This document shows positions 15,521 through 16,545 of a stretch of 16,545 bases of DNA, one piece after another; the first letter of the stretch is position 1; every line of letters begins with the position of its first letter. The translations under genes were made by a program, and so were the position numbers. The notes beneath the pieces are model-generated. The model made no database searches. It had not been told where the DNA came from and saw nothing but the letters and a program-made list of their open reading frames with translations. This stretch comes from CAYLGY01 sp964383325 (GTDB taxonomy: Bacteria > Pseudomonadota > Alphaproteobacteria > Rhizobiales > Rhizobiaceae), in NCBI GenBank assembly GCA_964383325.1, contig CAYLGY010000059.1:1-16545 (forward strand), read 5' to 3'.

Positions 15521-16288
15521 ATGACCATGCTTCCCGCGCAGCCCACGCAGCGCAAGCTCGGCCTGGTCATCGATCTCGACACTTGCGTCGGCTGCCACGC
15601 CTGTGTCGTCGTCTGCAAGGAATGGAATACGGGGGGCCATGGCGCGGCCCTGTCCGACCAGGACCCGTATGGGCGCGACGTGAGCGGTACATGGCTGAAC
15701 CGCATCCACACATTCGAGGTTTCGCCGGACGGGGACGGGCTTTCGGGCGAGGCGGCAGCGGCGAGGATCGTGCATTTTCCGAAATCCTGCCTGCATTGCG
15801 AGGATGCGCCCTGCGTTCCGGTCTGCCCGACCGGCGCCTCCTACAAGCGGGCCGATGACGGCATCGTCCTCGTCGAGGAGGACAAATGCATCGGCTGCGG
15901 ACTCTGCGCCTGGGCCTGTCCCTATGGCGCGCGCGAAATGGACATCGCCGCCGGCGTCATGAAGAAATGCACGCTGTGCATCGACCGGATCTACAATGAG
16001 AACCTCGCCGCCATCGACCAGGTGCCCGCCTGCGTGCGCACCTGCCCGGCACAGGCACGCCATTTCGGCGATCTGGCCGATCCCGATTCGCATGTCTCAC
16101 GCCTTGTCGCAGAGCGTGGCGGCATGGATCTGATGCCGGAACAGGAAACGCGCCCGGTCAACAAATATCTGCCGCCACGCCAACGCCGCCCGCTTGCCGA
16201 CGCGGCATTGCCCGCCTCGCAAGTGGAGAGCACCGAAGGGGCGACCGGCTTCTTCGCCTGGCTCGATCGCGTCCTGGAAAAGGTCTGA
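15521..16288 (+). CDS. soeB: Four-cluster [4Fe-4S] electron-transfer subunit, probable SoeB
   Basis: A 255-residue ferredoxin-like subunit that would carry electrons from the molybdoenzyme to the membrane anchor. Sixteen cysteines fall in four groups able to hold four [4Fe-4S] clusters: 22/25/28/32 (CVGCHACVVVC), 90/93/98/102 (CLHCEDAPCVPVC), 123/126/129/133 (CIGCGLCAWAC) and 150/153/171/175. There is no signal peptide or Tat motif, so it is cytoplasmic, consistent with SoeB rather than periplasmic relatives. ATGs at 15521 and 15527 are both possible; AAGG precedes the first. It begins 39 nt after soeA and ends 5 nt before the anchor gene, so the three form an operon. Confidence 0.86.
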   Translation: MTMLPAQPTQRKLGLVIDLDTCVGCHACVVVCKEWNTGGHGAALSDQDPYGRDVSGTWLNRIHTFEVSPDGDGLSGEAAAARIVHFPKSCLHCEDAPCVPVCPTGASYKRADDGIVLVEEDKCIGCGLCAWACPYGAREMDIAAGVMKKCTLCIDRIYNENLAAIDQVPACVRTCPAQARHFGDLADPDSHVSRLVAERGGMDLMPEQETRPVNKYLPPRQRRPLADAALPASQVESTEGATGFFAWLDRVLEKV

Positions 16289-16293
16289 ACCTC

Positions 16294-16545
16294 GTGCATC
16301 CGGCCTGGTCGATCATCTTCTTCACCACCCTGTCCGGCTTCGGCTACGGGCTTGCCGTCATGCTCGGCCTCGGCATGCTGGACCCGGCACTGCTGGCGAC
16401 CCGGCTGGCGCATCTCCTCGCGCTGGTGCTGATCGGCGGCGGGCTGATCTTCTCGACCTTCCACCTGCGCAATCCGCAGCGCGCCTGGCGGGCGCTGTCG
16501 CAATGGCGCTCCAGCTGGCTGTCGCGCGAGGGCGTGCTGGCGATC
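16294..16545 (+). CDS. soeC: DmsC-type membrane anchor, probable SoeC (partial, runs off the window)
   Basis: An open frame starting with GTG at 16294, 5 nt after the soeB stop, with AAAAGG upstream; 84 codons are visible and it is cut by the window end. The product begins (M)HPAWSIIFFTTLSGFGYG, with a hydrophobic first helix. A second helix (LAHLLALVLIGGGLIFSTFHL) is followed by NPQRAWRALSQWRSSWLSREG. This N-terminus is typical of DmsC/SoeC anchors, which hold the complex at the inner membrane and reduce quinone. It completes the catalytic, iron-sulfur and anchor order of the operon. The rest of the gene was not seen. Confidence 0.85.
   Translation, partial: MHPAWSIIFFTTLSGFGYGLAVMLGLGMLDPALLATRLAHLLALVLIGGGLIFSTFHLRNPQRAWRALSQWRSSWLSREGVLAI

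Noticed and set aside
12926..16093. A 1055-codon open frame on the minus strand opposite soeA and soeB
   Set aside because: It is a codon-bias shadow of high-GC genes: it spans two well-supported plus-strand genes and shows no recognisable domain.

Overview
The window is high-GC and carries the gene content of an alphaproteobacterium. The cluster coaD, two cyclophilins, queA, tgt is typical of Rhizobiales, and several proteins are of alphaproteobacterial type: a COX15-type heme A synthase, DUF2842, and an alanine dehydrogenase divergent from an Lrp-family regulator. Two sites match the alphaproteobacterial general stress sigma factor (EcfG) consensus exactly. I cannot name the genus. There is no prophage, insertion sequence or CRISPR array; this is mostly core chromosome with one respiratory operon at the right end.

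Layout. Positions 1-430: tRNA-Pro(GGG) and a small DUF2842 membrane protein, both minus. 582-1667: ctaA, plus. 1716-3415: fhs, minus, interrupted by 24 N. It is divergent from folD (3589-4488, plus), so the two C1-folate enzymes share one intergenic region. 4688-5545: an exported PRC-barrel protein behind an EcfG-type promoter. 5613-6728: ald, minus, divergent from an AldR-like Lrp regulator (6877-7353). 7385-7495: a 36-codon methionine-rich membrane ORF on the minus strand, with its own EcfG-type promoter. 7676-11513: coaD, exported cyclophilin, cytoplasmic cyclophilin, queA and tgt, co-directional and tightly packed. 11625-12134: an HpaR-like MarR regulator, minus. 12135-12616: a 482-nt intergenic region with several candidate regulatory sites. 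12617 to the end: a molybdoenzyme, a four-cluster ferredoxin-like subunit and the start of a DmsC-type membrane anchor. These are best read as soeABC, the cytoplasmic membrane-bound sulfite-oxidizing enzyme.

How the genes work together. Fhs and FolD convert formate to methylene-tetrahydrofolate. Ald makes or consumes alanine, probably under the divergent Lrp-type regulator. QueA and Tgt are both queuosine tRNA-modification enzymes. The Soe proteins would pass electrons from sulfite to the quinone pool.

Most worth a second look: the unannotated small ORF under an EcfG-type promoter; a Tgt that keeps its catalytic aspartates but has lost three of the four usual zinc ligands; a fhs gap whose length cannot be right; and the regulatory region between the HpaR-like gene and soeA. 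I found no wholly new multi-gene system.
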